From contig JAQXDI010000037.1 of assembly GCA_029251465.1 (NCBI GenBank), forward strand, positions 43,587 through 107,586: DNA of 64,000 nt. The letters are read 5' to 3'. This document shows, one piece after another, positions 16,065 to 25,222 of this stretch. The notes under the pieces were generated by a model. The model had not been told where the DNA came from, made no database searches, and was given only the letters and a program-made list of their open reading frames with translations. A program made the position numbers and the translations under genes. How positions within the stretch are numbered: the stretch's first letter is position 1; each line of letters starts with the position of its first letter. Source of the stretch: Ascidiaceihabitans sp. (GTDB taxonomy: Bacteria > Pseudomonadota > Alphaproteobacteria > Rhodobacterales > Rhodobacteraceae).

Positions 16065-17801
16065 ATGCAACATAAAATTATAGCTCAGGGGCTGACGGAA
16101 TTGCGCAGCGCCCGCGCTCAAAGCCGTAGCCTGTATTGGACCGTGGGTCTTTTTAGTATGTTTGCGAACCTGTTGATGCTGACCGGACCGATGTATATGC
16201 TGCAAGTGTATGACCGCGTTTTAGGCAGTAAATCCGAAGAAACGCTGTTCGCGCTGTCACTGTTGGTGGTGTTTTTATACGGCATCATGGGGATTTTGGA
16301 ATTCACCCGCAGCCGCATTATGGCGCGGGTTGGTGCGCGGTTTCAGGCCACGCTAGATCGCCGTGTGTTTGACGCTGTTGTCCGGAAATCTGCGATTGCG
16401 CCTGATCTGCAAACCCAATCGGGGCTGGGCGATCTGGAATCTGTGCAGCGTTTGCTGACCTCGCCGGTGCTGATGGCGTTTTTCGATTTGCCGTGGACGC
16501 CGATCTTTTTGGCCGGCATTTTTGTGTTTCATCCGATGCTCGGATTCATGGCCTTGGGCGGTGCGGTGCTGTTGATCCTGATCGCGCTTGCCAACCAATT
16601 GCTGTCAAAGCGCCCACAGCTTGAGGCAGGCGTTGCCGGTCAACGGGCTGGTGGTTTGTCCGAGCAAATCCGCGTCGAGGCCGAAATGGTCCAAGCGATG
16701 GGAATGCGGGATGCCGCCTTTAGCCGCTGGCAGATTTTGCGCAACAAAGCCCTTGAGGGACAAATCAAAGCAACCGACGTGTCTGGTGGTTTCTCGTCGC
16801 TGACCAAAACGCTGCGGTTGTTTCTGCAATCGGCAATGCTGGGCATGGGCGCATATCTGGTGTTGCAGGACCAAATGACTCCGGGTGCGATGATCGCAGG
16901 GTCGATCCTGTTGGGTCGCGCGCTTGCGCCTGTCGAGATGATGTTGAACCAATGGCCGGTTGTGCAGCGCGCCTCTAAGGGGTGGAACACGATGGCCGAA
17001 CTGCTGGGCACTGTAGCACCAGAAGCCCCGCGCACGCCGTTGCCTGTGCCCAAAGCGCATCTTGTCGCCAAAGGGTTGACTGTGGTGCCGCCGGGTCAGA
17101 AAGCCGCTGCTTTGCGTGGTTTGAATTTCGATCTGAAACCGGGTCACGCCTTGGGTGTGATCGGTGCATCGGGGGCTGGCAAATCGACACTGGCACGCGC
17201 GGTTACTGGCGTTTGGCGCCCTGCGGGGGGATCCTTGCGTTTGGACGCCGCAGCGCTTGAGCATTACGAACCCGCGATCCTAGGCCAACACATCGGTTAT
17301 TTGCCCCAGCGCGTGCAGCTGTTTGACGGGACGATATCTGAAAATATCGCACGTCTTGTGGCGCAACCGGATGCGGAAAAAGTTGTCAAAGCAGCCAAAG
17401 CTGCGGCGGCACACGAGATGATCCTCGAGCTGCCAGACGGCTATGACACCCGCGTGAATGCCGCACAGCACCGCCTGTCCGGCGGGCAAATGCAGCGGAT
17501 CGGACTGGCCCGCGCAATGTACGGCGATCCGGTGATTGTTGTTCTGGACGAGCCGAATTCGAACCTTGATAACCTCGGCAGCGAGGCGTTGAACACGGCG
17601 ATCCGCAACATCAAAGCCCGCGGAGGTGCGGTGATGATTATGGCGCATCGCCCTGCAGCAATTCAGGAATGTGACATGCTGCTGGTGATCGACAACGGCC
17701 AAGCCACAGCCTTTGGTCCCAAGGACGAAGTTTTGAAATCCAAGGTTCAAAACCACCAACAAATTCAAAAAGCACCCGCCGGTGCAGGAGGGGTGACATG
17801 A
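16065..17801 (+). CDS. type I secretion system permease/ATPase, PrtD family
   Basis: 578 residues from ATG 16065 (AAAAGG upstream; a GTG six bases earlier is possible). The N-terminal half is an exporter transmembrane domain with about six helices; the C-terminal half is a nucleotide-binding domain with Walker A GASGAGKST near residue 367, the Q-loop region YLPQRVQLFDGTISENIA, signature LSGGQMQRIGLARAM near 470 and Walker B VIVVLDEPNSNLD near 493. No N-terminal peptidase or CLD domain, as in PrtD/HasD. It exports a C-terminal-signal substrate (RTX type) with the adaptor encoded next. Overlaps the adaptor gene by 4 bp. Confidence 0.93.
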   Translation: MQHKIIAQGLTELRSARAQSRSLYWTVGLFSMFANLLMLTGPMYMLQVYDRVLGSKSEETLFALSLLVVFLYGIMGILEFTRSRIMARVGARFQATLDRRVFDAVVRKSAIAPDLQTQSGLGDLESVQRLLTSPVLMAFFDLPWTPIFLAGIFVFHPMLGFMALGGAVLLILIALANQLLSKRPQLEAGVAGQRAGGLSEQIRVEAEMVQAMGMRDAAFSRWQILRNKALEGQIKATDVSGGFSSLTKTLRLFLQSAMLGMGAYLVLQDQMTPGAMIAGSILLGRALAPVEMMLNQWPVVQRASKGWNTMAELLGTVAPEAPRTPLPVPKAHLVAKGLTVVPPGQKAAALRGLNFDLKPGHALGVIGASGAGKSTLARAVTGVWRPAGGSLRLDAAALEHYEPAILGQHIGYLPQRVQLFDGTISENIARLVAQPDAEKVVKAAKAAAAHEMILELPDGYDTRVNAAQHRLSGGQMQRIGLARAMYGDPVIVVLDEPNSNLDNLGSEALNTAIRNIKARGGAVMIMAHRPAAIQECDMLLVIDNGQATAFGPKDEVLKSKVQNHQQIQKAPAGAGGVT

Positions 17802-19111
17802 GCACGCCTGAAGACAGCAAAAAATGGTCGGCAAAGTTTCCGACATCCTTGGGGTTTTTTGCGCTTGTCGGATTGTTCGGCGGGTTCATGGCATGGGCCA
17901 CGTTTAGCCAGATTGCTGGTGCGATCATTGCGCCCGGCCGTCTTGAGGTCGATCAGAATCGCCAAATTGTGCAGCATCAAATCGGTGGCACAGTTGCCGA
18001 GATTTCCGTGAGCGAAGGCGATGCGGTGAAGGCAGGGGATGTGCTGTTGCGGTTGGACGATCAGATCCTGACCTCGCAGCTGGTGATCATGGAAAGTCAG
18101 CTGTTTGAACTGCAAGCGCGCCGTGCCCGACTAGAAGCCGAACGTGACGGCGACGTTGTCATGGAATTCGAAGACGGTTTGCTGGCGGCAGCGGCCACCA
18201 ATCCTGACATTCAGGAACTGGTCGATGGTCAGAGCAACCTGTTCTTTGCCCGCCGCGATTCCGTGTCGCGCGAAACCCAGCAGCTTAGCAAACGTCGCAG
18301 TCAGATCGGCAACCAGATCGATGGTATCGCGGCGCAGGAAACGTCGCTTTCGCGTCAGTTGGACTTGATCAAAGAAGAACTGCAAAGCCAACAAACGCTG
18401 CTGGATCGTGGGCTGGCCCAAGCAGGCACCGTGCTCGCGTTACAGCGCCAAGAGGCAAGTTTGGCAGGCCAAATAGGCGAGCTTGCTGCCTCTAAGGCGG
18501 AGTCCGAAGGACGCGTTACCGAGATCGACATCGAAGTGCTGAAACTGGGCACCGCACGCCGCGAAGAGGCGATTACGAGCCTTCGGGATTTACGCTATCG
18601 TGAATTGGAACTGGTCGAACAACGCGCAGCAACCAAGGTCGAAATCGACCAGTTGGACATCCGCGCGCCAGTCGCCGGCATTGTCTACGACATGAGCGTG
18701 CAGACGCCCCGTTCGGTCATTCGGGCGGCGGATCCCGTGCTGTATTTGATCCCGCAGGACCGCCCGTTGCTGATCGTTGTGCGCGTCGAACCTATTCACA
18801 TCGATCAAATCGTGATCGGCCAACAGGTGAACCTGCGCTTTTCGGCGCTTGATCAACGCACCACGCCTGAATTGATCGGGCAGGTCACCCTGATTTCGGC
18901 CGACTCGTTCGAAGATGAGGCACGTGGCCTCACGTATTACCGCGCCGAAATTGCTTTGAACGCAGGCGAAGTATCCAAGCTGAACGAAGGCGATGTTTTG
19001 ATCCCTGGCATGCCGGTCGAGGCATTTGTGCGCACGGCGGATCGATCACCGCTTGCGTACCTGATCAAACCTGTGGCTGACTATTTTAACCGCGCCTTCC
19101 GCGAATCCTAA
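17798..19111 (+). CDS. HlyD-family periplasmic adaptor of type I secretion system (PrtE type)
   Basis: 437 residues. Short cytoplasmic start, one membrane anchor (about 18-42), a biotinyl-lipoyl half with APGRLEVDQNRQIVQHQIGG, a long heptad-rich coiled-coil hairpin (about 150-270), the second lipoyl half with LDIRAPVAGIVYDMSV near residue 283, and a beta-barrel C-terminus. It bridges the inner-membrane ABC exporter and a TolC-type channel. ATGA overlap with the ABC gene. Neither a TolC homologue nor an RTX substrate is in the window. Confidence 0.92.
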   Translation: MSTPEDSKKWSAKFPTSLGFFALVGLFGGFMAWATFSQIAGAIIAPGRLEVDQNRQIVQHQIGGTVAEISVSEGDAVKAGDVLLRLDDQILTSQLVIMESQLFELQARRARLEAERDGDVVMEFEDGLLAAAATNPDIQELVDGQSNLFFARRDSVSRETQQLSKRRSQIGNQIDGIAAQETSLSRQLDLIKEELQSQQTLLDRGLAQAGTVLALQRQEASLAGQIGELAASKAESEGRVTEIDIEVLKLGTARREEAITSLRDLRYRELELVEQRAATKVEIDQLDIRAPVAGIVYDMSVQTPRSVIRAADPVLYLIPQDRPLLIVVRVEPIHIDQIVIGQQVNLRFSALDQRTTPELIGQVTLISADSFEDEARGLTYYRAEIALNAGEVSKLNEGDVLIPGMPVEAFVRTADRSPLAYLIKPVADYFNRAFRES

Positions 19112-19137
19112 ATCCAGACGAACAAGGACATTTCTTC

Positions 19138-19596
19138 ATGAGCATTGCATCCCGACTAACCGAACTGGGCGTCACACTGCCCGACGCCAGCGCGCCTGCG
19201 GGCAACTACGTGCCCTACGTGATCGTCGGTGACATGGTCTACATTTCGGGTCAAATTTCGGTTGGACCCACAGGTCCGATCGTCGGAAAACTGGGTGCAG
19301 ACGTTGACGTCGAAGGGGGCGCTAAAGCCGCCAAAGCCTGTGCGCTGAGCCTGATCGCGCAATTGAAAGCCGCATGTGACGGCGACTTGGACCGCGTCGT
19401 CAAGGTTGTGAAACTGGGCGGATTTGTGAATTCGACCCCCGAATTTGACCAACAGCCTGCCGTGATCAATGGCGCGTCCGATTTCATGGTCGCGGTCTTT
19501 GGTGATGCGGGCCGCCATGCCCGTGCGGCGGTGTCAGCGGCGTCCTTGCCCTTTGGCGTTGCCGTCGAGATCGAAGGCACGTTCCAAATCAAATGA
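19138..19596 (+). CDS. RidA-family (YjgF/YER057c/UK114) protein
   Basis: 152 residues, of the longer RidA subgroup that starts with a helix (SIASRLTELGVTLPDASAPAGNYVPYV). Visible core: VYISGQISVGPTGPIVGKLGADV and a C-terminal PFGVAVEIEGTF stretch. The classical RidA Arg that binds the carboxylate (about Arg105 in the family) falls in a divergent region (AGRHARAAVSAASLP), so 2-aminoacrylate deaminase activity is likely but not certain. It ends 4 bp inside the GDPD gene and may be coupled to it; it could be the last piece of the type I secretion operon or a separate unit. Confidence 0.85.
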   Translation: MSIASRLTELGVTLPDASAPAGNYVPYVIVGDMVYISGQISVGPTGPIVGKLGADVDVEGGAKAAKACALSLIAQLKAACDGDLDRVVKVVKLGGFVNSTPEFDQQPAVINGASDFMVAVFGDAGRHARAAVSAASLPFGVAVEIEGTFQIK

Positions 19597-20420
19597 CCGC
19601 CCCTGTGACTGGCCCTACGACCGGCCCTATGATTGGCCAAAAAACGGCCCAAACGATCCCGTATCTGCCGGCGGATTTTCTGCGGCTTCCGCTTGCGCAT
19701 CGTGCTTTGCATGACGTGTCAGACGGGCGTCCGGAAAACAGCCGTGCGGCGATCCGTGCCGCAATTGCAGCGGGATACGGGATTGAGATCGATTTGCAGC
19801 TTAGTTCCGACAACCGGGCGATGGTGTTTCACGACTACGCGTTGGACCGGCTGACCGGCGACAAAGGGCCTGTCCGATTGCGATCTGCGCAAAATCTGGC
19901 AGCGATCCCGTTGACGGGCAGCGACGAAGGCATTCCTGATCTGGCCGAGGTTCTGGAAATCGTGGCGGGGCAAGTGCCGCTGCTGATCGAACTCAAGGAT
20001 CAAGACGGCGCGATGGGCACCAACATCGGTGCGCTAGAACATGCCACGGCGGACATTTTGCGCGGCTACGACGGGCCTGTTGGCTTGATGTCTTTCAACC
20101 CCAATTCCGTTGGGATGATGGCCGATCTGATGCCCGATGTGCCGCGTGGAATTGTGACCAGCGCCTATGACCCTGATGACTGGCCGCTGTCCAAAGTTGT
20201 GTGCGATCACCTGCGCGCCATTCCGGATTTCGAACGTACCCGCTCTAGCTTTGTCAGTCACGAGGTCGATGACGTCACGCGCCCCCGTGTGCTTGAGCTT
20301 AAGGAAAGCGGCGCGGACATCCTGTGTTGGACGGTGCGTTCGGCTGCGCAAGAAACACAAGCACGCGAGGTTGTGCAGAATATCACCTTTGAGGGATATT
20401 TGGCGGCATTTCGCAGTTGA
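19593..20420 (+). CDS. glycerophosphodiester phosphodiesterase (GDPD)
   Basis: 275 residues. Catalytic signature AHRALHD...RPENS (residues about 35-50, His general acid/base), EIDLQLSSD (metal-binding Glu/Asp) and MVFHDYALDRLTG (second His) are all present, then LIELKDQD. No signal peptide, so probably cytoplasmic, hydrolysing glycerophosphodiesters to glycerol-3-phosphate. Residues 5-16 (VTGPTTGPMIGQ) are encoded by three near-identical 12-nt units, a recent-looking expansion at the N-terminus; the true start could instead be further in, before FLRLPLAHRA. Confidence 0.9.
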   Translation: MTAPVTGPTTGPMIGQKTAQTIPYLPADFLRLPLAHRALHDVSDGRPENSRAAIRAAIAAGYGIEIDLQLSSDNRAMVFHDYALDRLTGDKGPVRLRSAQNLAAIPLTGSDEGIPDLAEVLEIVAGQVPLLIELKDQDGAMGTNIGALEHATADILRGYDGPVGLMSFNPNSVGMMADLMPDVPRGIVTSAYDPDDWPLSKVVCDHLRAIPDFERTRSSFVSHEVDDVTRPRVLELKESGADILCWTVRSAAQETQAREVVQNITFEGYLAAFRS

Positions 20421-20471
20421 ACCTGCTCCTGCGCGCTACACATACTAAGAAAATCAACGCGTAAGGTTAAG

Positions 20472-21659
20472 ATGAGCCAGCAAGAAGTCGAAATCACGAT
20501 TGTGCCCGAGATTGCACAGATCGGTCAGACAGACTGGGATGCCTGCGCGTGTCCCGAGGTTGCGGATGGCGGGCACCCGAATGATCCGTTCACGACCTAC
20601 CGGTTCATGAGCGCGCTGGAAGACAGCGGATCGGTTGGTCCGGGCACCGGATGGCAGCCACAATATTTGATGGCAAAGCTGGCGGGCGAGGTGATCGGCG
20701 TGGCCCCCCTGTACGTCAAGCAGCACAGTCAGGGCGAATACATTTTTGATCACAACTGGGCGCAGGCCTACGAGCGGGCAGGCGGGCGGTATTATCCGAA
20801 ATTGCAGATCGCTGTACCCCATACGCCCGCGACAGGTCGGCGGTTTTTGGTTAGGTCTGGTTTTGCCGAAACGGGGTTCGCCGCGCTGACCCAAGGGGCC
20901 ACACAACTGGCCGCGAACAACCAGATTTCATCGCTGCACGTGACGTTCTGTACCCAAGCAGAGGCAGAACAGGGTGCCGAAATGGGGCTGATGCCGCGCA
21001 TGACGCAGCAGTTTCATTGGCTCAATGACGGCTACGACAGCTTTGATGATTTCCTTGGCTCGCTCAGTTCGCGAAAGCGCAAAAACATCCGCAAGGAACG
21101 GGCACAGGCGCAGGCTTTTGGCGGCGAAATTGTCATTCTGCGCGGCGATCAGATTGAACCTGAACACTGGGATGCATTCTGGGAATTCTATCAGGACACC
21201 GGCGCGCGTAAGTGGGGCACGCCGTATCTGACACGTCAGTTTTTCGACATTGCGCAAGAGACATTGCGCGATGACTTGGCGCTGGTTCTGGCGCGACGCG
21301 ACGGGCGATGGGTCGCCGGTGCGTTGAACTTTGTCGGGCGCGACACGCTGTATGGCCGCTATTGGGGCTGCAACGAACACCATCCCTGCCTGCACTTTGA
21401 ATTGTGCTATTATGTGGCCATCGACATCGCTATTGCGGACGGGCTTGGAACGGTCGAAGCAGGTGCGCAGGGCCAACACAAATTGGCGCGCGGGTATTTG
21501 CCGACACAAACACACAGCTTGCATTGGGTGGGCGATCCGGGTTTTGCAGAGGCAATCGGATCCTATCTAAAAGCTGAACGTGAAGCGGTCGAAGAAGAGA
21601 TCGAGATTTTGACGGAATACGGACCCTTTAAGCGGGCCGAAGTTGAGGAACAGGAATAA
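20472..21659 (+). CDS. GNAT/FemAB-like acyltransferase (DUF482-type, 'peptidogalycan biosynthesis')
   Basis: 395 residues. Contains [34 protein letters not shown] near residue 90, [15 protein letters not shown] near 196 and the C-terminal [22 protein letters not shown] near 335, the conserved blocks of the DUF482/BioF2-GNAT family. Members are predicted acyl or aminoacyl transferases with a double GNAT fold; substrate unknown. No membrane segment. The stop overlaps the phhB start (TAATG), giving an operon with phhB and mscS. Confidence 0.82.
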   Translation: MSQQEVEITIVPEIAQIGQTDWDACACPEVADGGHPNDPFTTYRFMSALEDSGSVGPGTGWQPQYLMAKLAGEVIGVAPLYVKQHSQGEYIFDHNWAQAYERAGGRYYPKLQIAVPHTPATGRRFLVRSGFAETGFAALTQGATQLAANNQISSLHVTFCTQAEAEQGAEMGLMPRMTQQFHWLNDGYDSFDDFLGSLSSRKRKNIRKERAQAQAFGGEIVILRGDQIEPEHWDAFWEFYQDTGARKWGTPYLTRQFFDIAQETLRDDLALVLARRDGRWVAGALNFVGRDTLYGRYWGCNEHHPCLHFELCYYVAIDIAIADGLGTVEAGAQGQHKLARGYLPTQTHSLHWVGDPGFAEAIGSYLKAEREAVEEEIEILTEYGPFKRAEVEEQE

Positions 21660-21958
21660 TGGAACGCCTAAGCGAAGAGACACGCGGCACGCTGCTGGAT
21701 CCTTTGGTCGCCACCGGTTGGACCGTGCAGGAAGACCGTGATGCGATTTTCAAGACTTTCAAGTTTGCTGATTTCGCAGACGCATTCGGCTGGATGACCC
21801 GGGTCGCGATCTGGGCCGAAAAATGGAAACACCACCCTGAGTGGGACAATGTGTATTCAACCGTGAATGTTGTTTTGACCACGCATGACGTTGACGGCCT
21901 AAGCACGCTGGACGTGAAAATGGCGCGCAAAATGGACGGTCTGGCAGAGCACGCATGA
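21659..21958 (+). CDS. phhB: pterin-4a-carbinolamine dehydratase
   Basis: 99 residues, family length. The [21 protein letters not shown] active-site stretch (two adjacent His plus a third His further on) is at about residues 58-78. It dehydrates 4a-hydroxytetrahydrobiopterin, usually supporting aromatic amino acid hydroxylases, though many alphaproteobacteria carry it without one; no phenylalanine hydroxylase is in the window. One-base overlap with the upstream gene and ATGA overlap with mscS. Confidence 0.94.
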   Translation: MERLSEETRGTLLDPLVATGWTVQEDRDAIFKTFKFADFADAFGWMTRVAIWAEKWKHHPEWDNVYSTVNVVLTTHDVDGLSTLDVKMARKMDGLAEHA

Positions 21959-22812
21959 TCCAGGACATTCTGAACTATCCGATTTGGCAGGGCAAACCGG
22001 TCTCTGACTTTCTGACGCTGGAAATGCTGGCATCAACTGCGGGATCGATTGTTGGCGCGGTCATGATTTTGCTGGTTGGCTGGATTGTGGCTGCGTGGCT
22101 GGGGCGTCGCGTGCGCAGGATTGGCCTGGGTCACAAATATTTGGACAATACGCTGTTCAACTTTTTGGGCTCGCTTGTGCGCTACATCGTGCTTGGGTTT
22201 ACGGCGCTGATTTTGATGAACACGTTCGGCATTCAAACCACGTCGATTATTGCGGCTGTCGGTGCGGCGGGGCTGGCCATCGGGCTGGCGTTGCAAGGCA
22301 CGCTGTCGAATGTGGCGGCGGGTGTGATGCTGATCCTGTTTAGGCCGCTCAAGATCGGTGATTTTGTCGAAGTGAACGGCAAGATGGGCACAGTCAAAGA
22401 CGTGACGCTGAATTTCACGGAACTGGCCAGCGTCGGCAACGTGCAGATCATCATCCCCAACTCAAAGGTTTGGGGCAACACGATGGAGAATTACTCGGTC
22501 TATAAAACCCGCAGGGCAGAATGGACGTTTGGTGTTGGGTACGGCGTGAACCTAAAGTCAGCCGAAGATGTCATTCGCAAAGTCATTCTGGCGGATGAGC
22601 GCACCCATGCGGACCCCGAACCGTTCATTCAGGTCAACAATCTGGGCGAAAGTTCAGTTGATTTTATTGTGCGGGCTTGGGTCGATTCCAAGGATTACTT
22701 TACCTATCAGGCCGACATTAAACGCAAAATGAAAGAGGCGTTGGATCTGGATGGCATCGATATTCCGTTCCCGACACGCATGATGGTGATGCCGCCCGCC
22801 AAGGACGGTTGA
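21955..22812 (+). CDS. mscS: small-conductance mechanosensitive channel, MscS family
   Basis: 285 residues. Three N-terminal membrane segments (about 25-45, 65-85, 95-120). The third is the pore helix with [24 protein letters not shown], the Gly/Ala-rich TM3 of MscS, then the beta domain ([29 protein letters not shown]) and an alpha/beta C-terminus with [11 protein letters not shown]. It opens under membrane tension to release osmolytes. Last gene of the acyltransferase-phhB-mscS operon; a strong terminator follows. Confidence 0.95.
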   Translation: MIQDILNYPIWQGKPVSDFLTLEMLASTAGSIVGAVMILLVGWIVAAWLGRRVRRIGLGHKYLDNTLFNFLGSLVRYIVLGFTALILMNTFGIQTTSIIAAVGAAGLAIGLALQGTLSNVAAGVMLILFRPLKIGDFVEVNGKMGTVKDVTLNFTELASVGNVQIIIPNSKVWGNTMENYSVYKTRRAEWTFGVGYGVNLKSAEDVIRKVILADERTHADPEPFIQVNNLGESSVDFIVRAWVDSKDYFTYQADIKRKMKEALDLDGIDIPFPTRMMVMPPAKDG

Positions 22813-22821
22813 TCCAACGGA

Positions 22822-22849
22822 AAAAGGCCCCCGCAAGCAGGGGCCTTTT
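22822..22849. terminator. bidirectional intrinsic terminator
   Basis: AAGGCCCC/GGGGCCTT stem with an 8-nt loop, preceded by an A-run and followed by TTTT, between convergent mscS and peroxiredoxin genes. Confidence 0.85.
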
Positions 22850-22869
22850 GCGACATTTTGATTTGGTGG

Positions 22870-23358
22870 CTACATCGAGGCCAGTAGGCCTTCGCCGCCC
22901 GATACGTCACAGACGCCAGGGTTTTCTTCTTCTTGCAGCAACGTCACGGTGCCGTCTTCGACCAGCATTGCGTAGCGTTTTGAGCGGGCCATCAGGCCGG
23001 CAGGTGGTTCCGAGAAATCCATGCCGATGCCTGTGGTAAACGCGCTTTCTGCATCGCCCAGCATCGTGATCCCTGCTTCGGTGGCACCGGTCACTTCGCC
23101 CCATGCCTTCATCACAAAGGGGTCGTTCACGGAGACGCAGATGATTTCGTCAACGCCTTTGGCATCAAACTGATCCTTGGTGCGGATAAAGCTGGGCACG
23201 TGCGCGGAATGGCAGGTCGGTGTGAACGCACCCGGAACCGCAAAAATCACAACTTTGCGGCCTGCGGTTTTGTCAGACAGCTTTACCGGAGAAGGGCCGT
23301 CCGCTGTCATTTCTACCAAAGTTGTGTCGGGAAGTGTGTCGCCTTGTTTGATCGCCAT
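22870..23358 (-). CDS. peroxiredoxin, Prx5 type
   Basis: 162 residues. Peroxidatic Cys in PGAFTPTCHSAHVPSF at about residue 49 and a second Cys near residue 149 (ENPGVCDVSGGEGLL) that can act as resolving Cys, the atypical two-Cys Prx5/AhpC-TSA arrangement. It reduces peroxides, probably with glutathione/glutaredoxin as in related bacterial Prx5 proteins. Cytoplasmic; no signal. Stands alone, with a terminator on its 3' side and a 107-bp gap to the divergent FAD reductase. Confidence 0.93.
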   Translation of the reverse strand: MAIKQGDTLPDTTLVEMTADGPSPVKLSDKTAGRKVVIFAVPGAFTPTCHSAHVPSFIRTKDQFDAKGVDEIICVSVNDPFVMKAWGEVTGATEAGITMLGDAESAFTTGIGMDFSEPPAGLMARSKRYAMLVEDGTVTLLQEEENPGVCDVSGGEGLLASM

Positions 23359-23465
23359 GGGTATTGCCTATCTGGGGAATTGTGTTTGTCTTGTATGACG
23401 ATATAGAGTCCGTGACGTAAGCCGACCAGTGGTTTCGCCAAAGGTTTCACGACGAGGAGTTGAGA

Positions 23466-24671
23466 ATGCACAAAGTTATTGTTGTTGGTGCCGGACAGGC
23501 GGGGTCGTCGTTTGTCGCCAAACTGTGCAATTCGGATTTTAAGGGCAAGATTACTTTGATCGGGGAAGAGCCTGTGCCGCCCTATCAGCGCCCCCCACTG
23601 TCCAAGGCGTATCTGCTGGGTGACATGACGCTGGAGCGGTTGTTCTTGCGTCCTGAGAGCTTTTATTCCGACAACGGTATCGATCTGCGGATGGGCGCGC
23701 GCGTGACATCGATTGATGCAAGGGCACAGACCGTTACGGTGGACGGCGACGTGATGCCGTATGACGATCTGGTGCTGACCACAGGATCAACGCCGCGCCG
23801 TTTACCCGCCAGCATTGGCGGTGATCTGGACGGCGTGTTTACGGTACGCACCCTGGCTGATGTGAATGCAATGGCCCCTCGATGTGTTGAGGGCGCAAAG
23901 GTGTTGATTGTCGGTGGTGGCTACATCGGGCTAGAGGCGGCGGCCGTCGCGTCAAAGCTGGGCCTGAACGTCACGCTGGTTGAAATGTCGGACCGCATTT
24001 TGCAACGTGTTGCCGCCTCTGAGACCAGTGATTTCTTTCGCGAACTGCACACCCGTCACGGCGTCGATATTCGCGAAGGCGTCGGTCTAGAGCGTCTGTT
24101 AGGGCAACAAACGGTGCGCGGTGCGCTGTTGACTGACGGCACCAAACTGGAGGCTGATTTTGTGATCGTCGGTGTTGGTATCGCGCCCTCAACGGGCTTG
24201 GCTGAACAGGCCGGTGTGGCGTTGGTGAATGGCATCAGCGTTGACGCCACCGGGCGCACATCAGAGCCGCATATTTGGGCGGCGGGGGACTGCGTGTCCT
24301 TTCCGTATCAGGGCGGGCGAATTCGTTTGGAAAGCGTGCCCAATGCGATCGAACAAGCCGAAGTTGTGGCCGAGAACATCTTGGGCAATGCCAAAGAATA
24401 CGTCGCAAAGCCGTGGTTCTGGTCTGACCAGTATGACGTCAAATTGCAGATCGCAGGTTTGAACATCGGGTATGACAACGTGGTGACGCGCCGCGTGGAT
24501 GGGGCGACTTCGTTTTGGTACTATTCCGGCGACACATTATTGGAAGTTGATGCGATGAACGACCCGCGTGGCTACATGATTGGCAAGCGTCTGATCGAGG
24601 CGGGAAAATCCCCGAGCCGCGCGGCAATTGCGGACCCTGATACCGACATGAAAGCCTTGTTGAAAGCGTGA
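23466..24671 (+). CDS. FAD-dependent NAD(P)H:ferredoxin/rubredoxin reductase-type oxidoreductase
   Basis: 401 residues from ATG 23466 (GAGGAG upstream). FAD Rossmann motif GAGQAGSSF at residues 8-16, PPYQRPPLSKAYL (ferredoxin-reductase hallmark), NAD(P) Rossmann GGGYIGLEAA near residue 150, and HIWAAGDC near 272. Matches putidaredoxin/rhodocoxin reductases, which pass electrons from NADH to a [2Fe-2S] ferredoxin for a P450 or oxygenase. No ferredoxin or P450 gene is adjacent. Overlaps rsmD by 4 bp (GTGA). Confidence 0.9.
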   Translation: MHKVIVVGAGQAGSSFVAKLCNSDFKGKITLIGEEPVPPYQRPPLSKAYLLGDMTLERLFLRPESFYSDNGIDLRMGARVTSIDARAQTVTVDGDVMPYDDLVLTTGSTPRRLPASIGGDLDGVFTVRTLADVNAMAPRCVEGAKVLIVGGGYIGLEAAAVASKLGLNVTLVEMSDRILQRVAASETSDFFRELHTRHGVDIREGVGLERLLGQQTVRGALLTDGTKLEADFVIVGVGIAPSTGLAEQAGVALVNGISVDATGRTSEPHIWAAGDCVSFPYQGGRIRLESVPNAIEQAEVVAENILGNAKEYVAKPWFWSDQYDVKLQIAGLNIGYDNVVTRRVDGATSFWYYSGDTLLEVDAMNDPRGYMIGKRLIEAGKSPSRAAIADPDTDMKALLKA

Positions 24672-25222
24672 GGATCATCGCGGGAAAATGGCGCAGCACA
24701 GCGCTGGCGCAGGTCGGCAAAGGTGACGCAGTCGCGCATTTGCGCCCAACATCGGACCGCGTGCGCGAAAGCCTGTTTTCCATGTTGACCCATCTTGGTG
24801 TGATCAATGACGCTCGCGTTTTGGACCTGTTTGCAGGAACCGGCGCACTGGCGCTTGAGGCCGTTTCACGCGGCGCGCACGCTGGAGTCTTGGTCGAAAA
24901 CGGACGGGTTGCGCAGCGCCTGATTTCACAGAACCTCGACAAGTTGCGGTGCCGCGATCAGGTGCAGGTATTGGGAATGGACGCGACCAAATTGGGCCCT
25001 GTTTCTGGCGACCCCTTTGATCTGGTTTTTCTTGATCCGCCCTACGGCAAATCCATGGGGCAGGCGGCACTAAATGCGGCATTCAAAGGCGGTTGGCTCG
25101 CACCGGATGCGACGATCGTTTGGGAAGAAAGCACACCAATGCAAGCCCCCGACGGTTTCGATTTGCGCGACCATCGCCGCTACGGCGACACGTATGTCAC
25201 TGTGTTGGATTATGTGGGTTAG
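24668..25222 (+). CDS. rsmD: 16S rRNA (guanine(966)-N2)-methyltransferase RsmD
   Basis: 184 residues from a GTG start overlapping the upstream stop. N-terminus MRIIAGKWRSTAL fits RsmD (IIxGxxxG). SAM motif I LDLFAGTGALALEAVSRGA near residue 55 and catalytic motif IV LDPPYGKSM near residue 121. It methylates G966 in assembled 30S subunits. Its 3' end overlaps the convergent mobA-like gene by 4 bp. Confidence 0.95.
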   Translation: MRIIAGKWRSTALAQVGKGDAVAHLRPTSDRVRESLFSMLTHLGVINDARVLDLFAGTGALALEAVSRGAHAGVLVENGRVAQRLISQNLDKLRCRDQVQVLGMDATKLGPVSGDPFDLVFLDPPYGKSMGQAALNAAFKGGWLAPDATIVWEESTPMQAPDGFDLRDHRRYGDTYVTVLDYVG

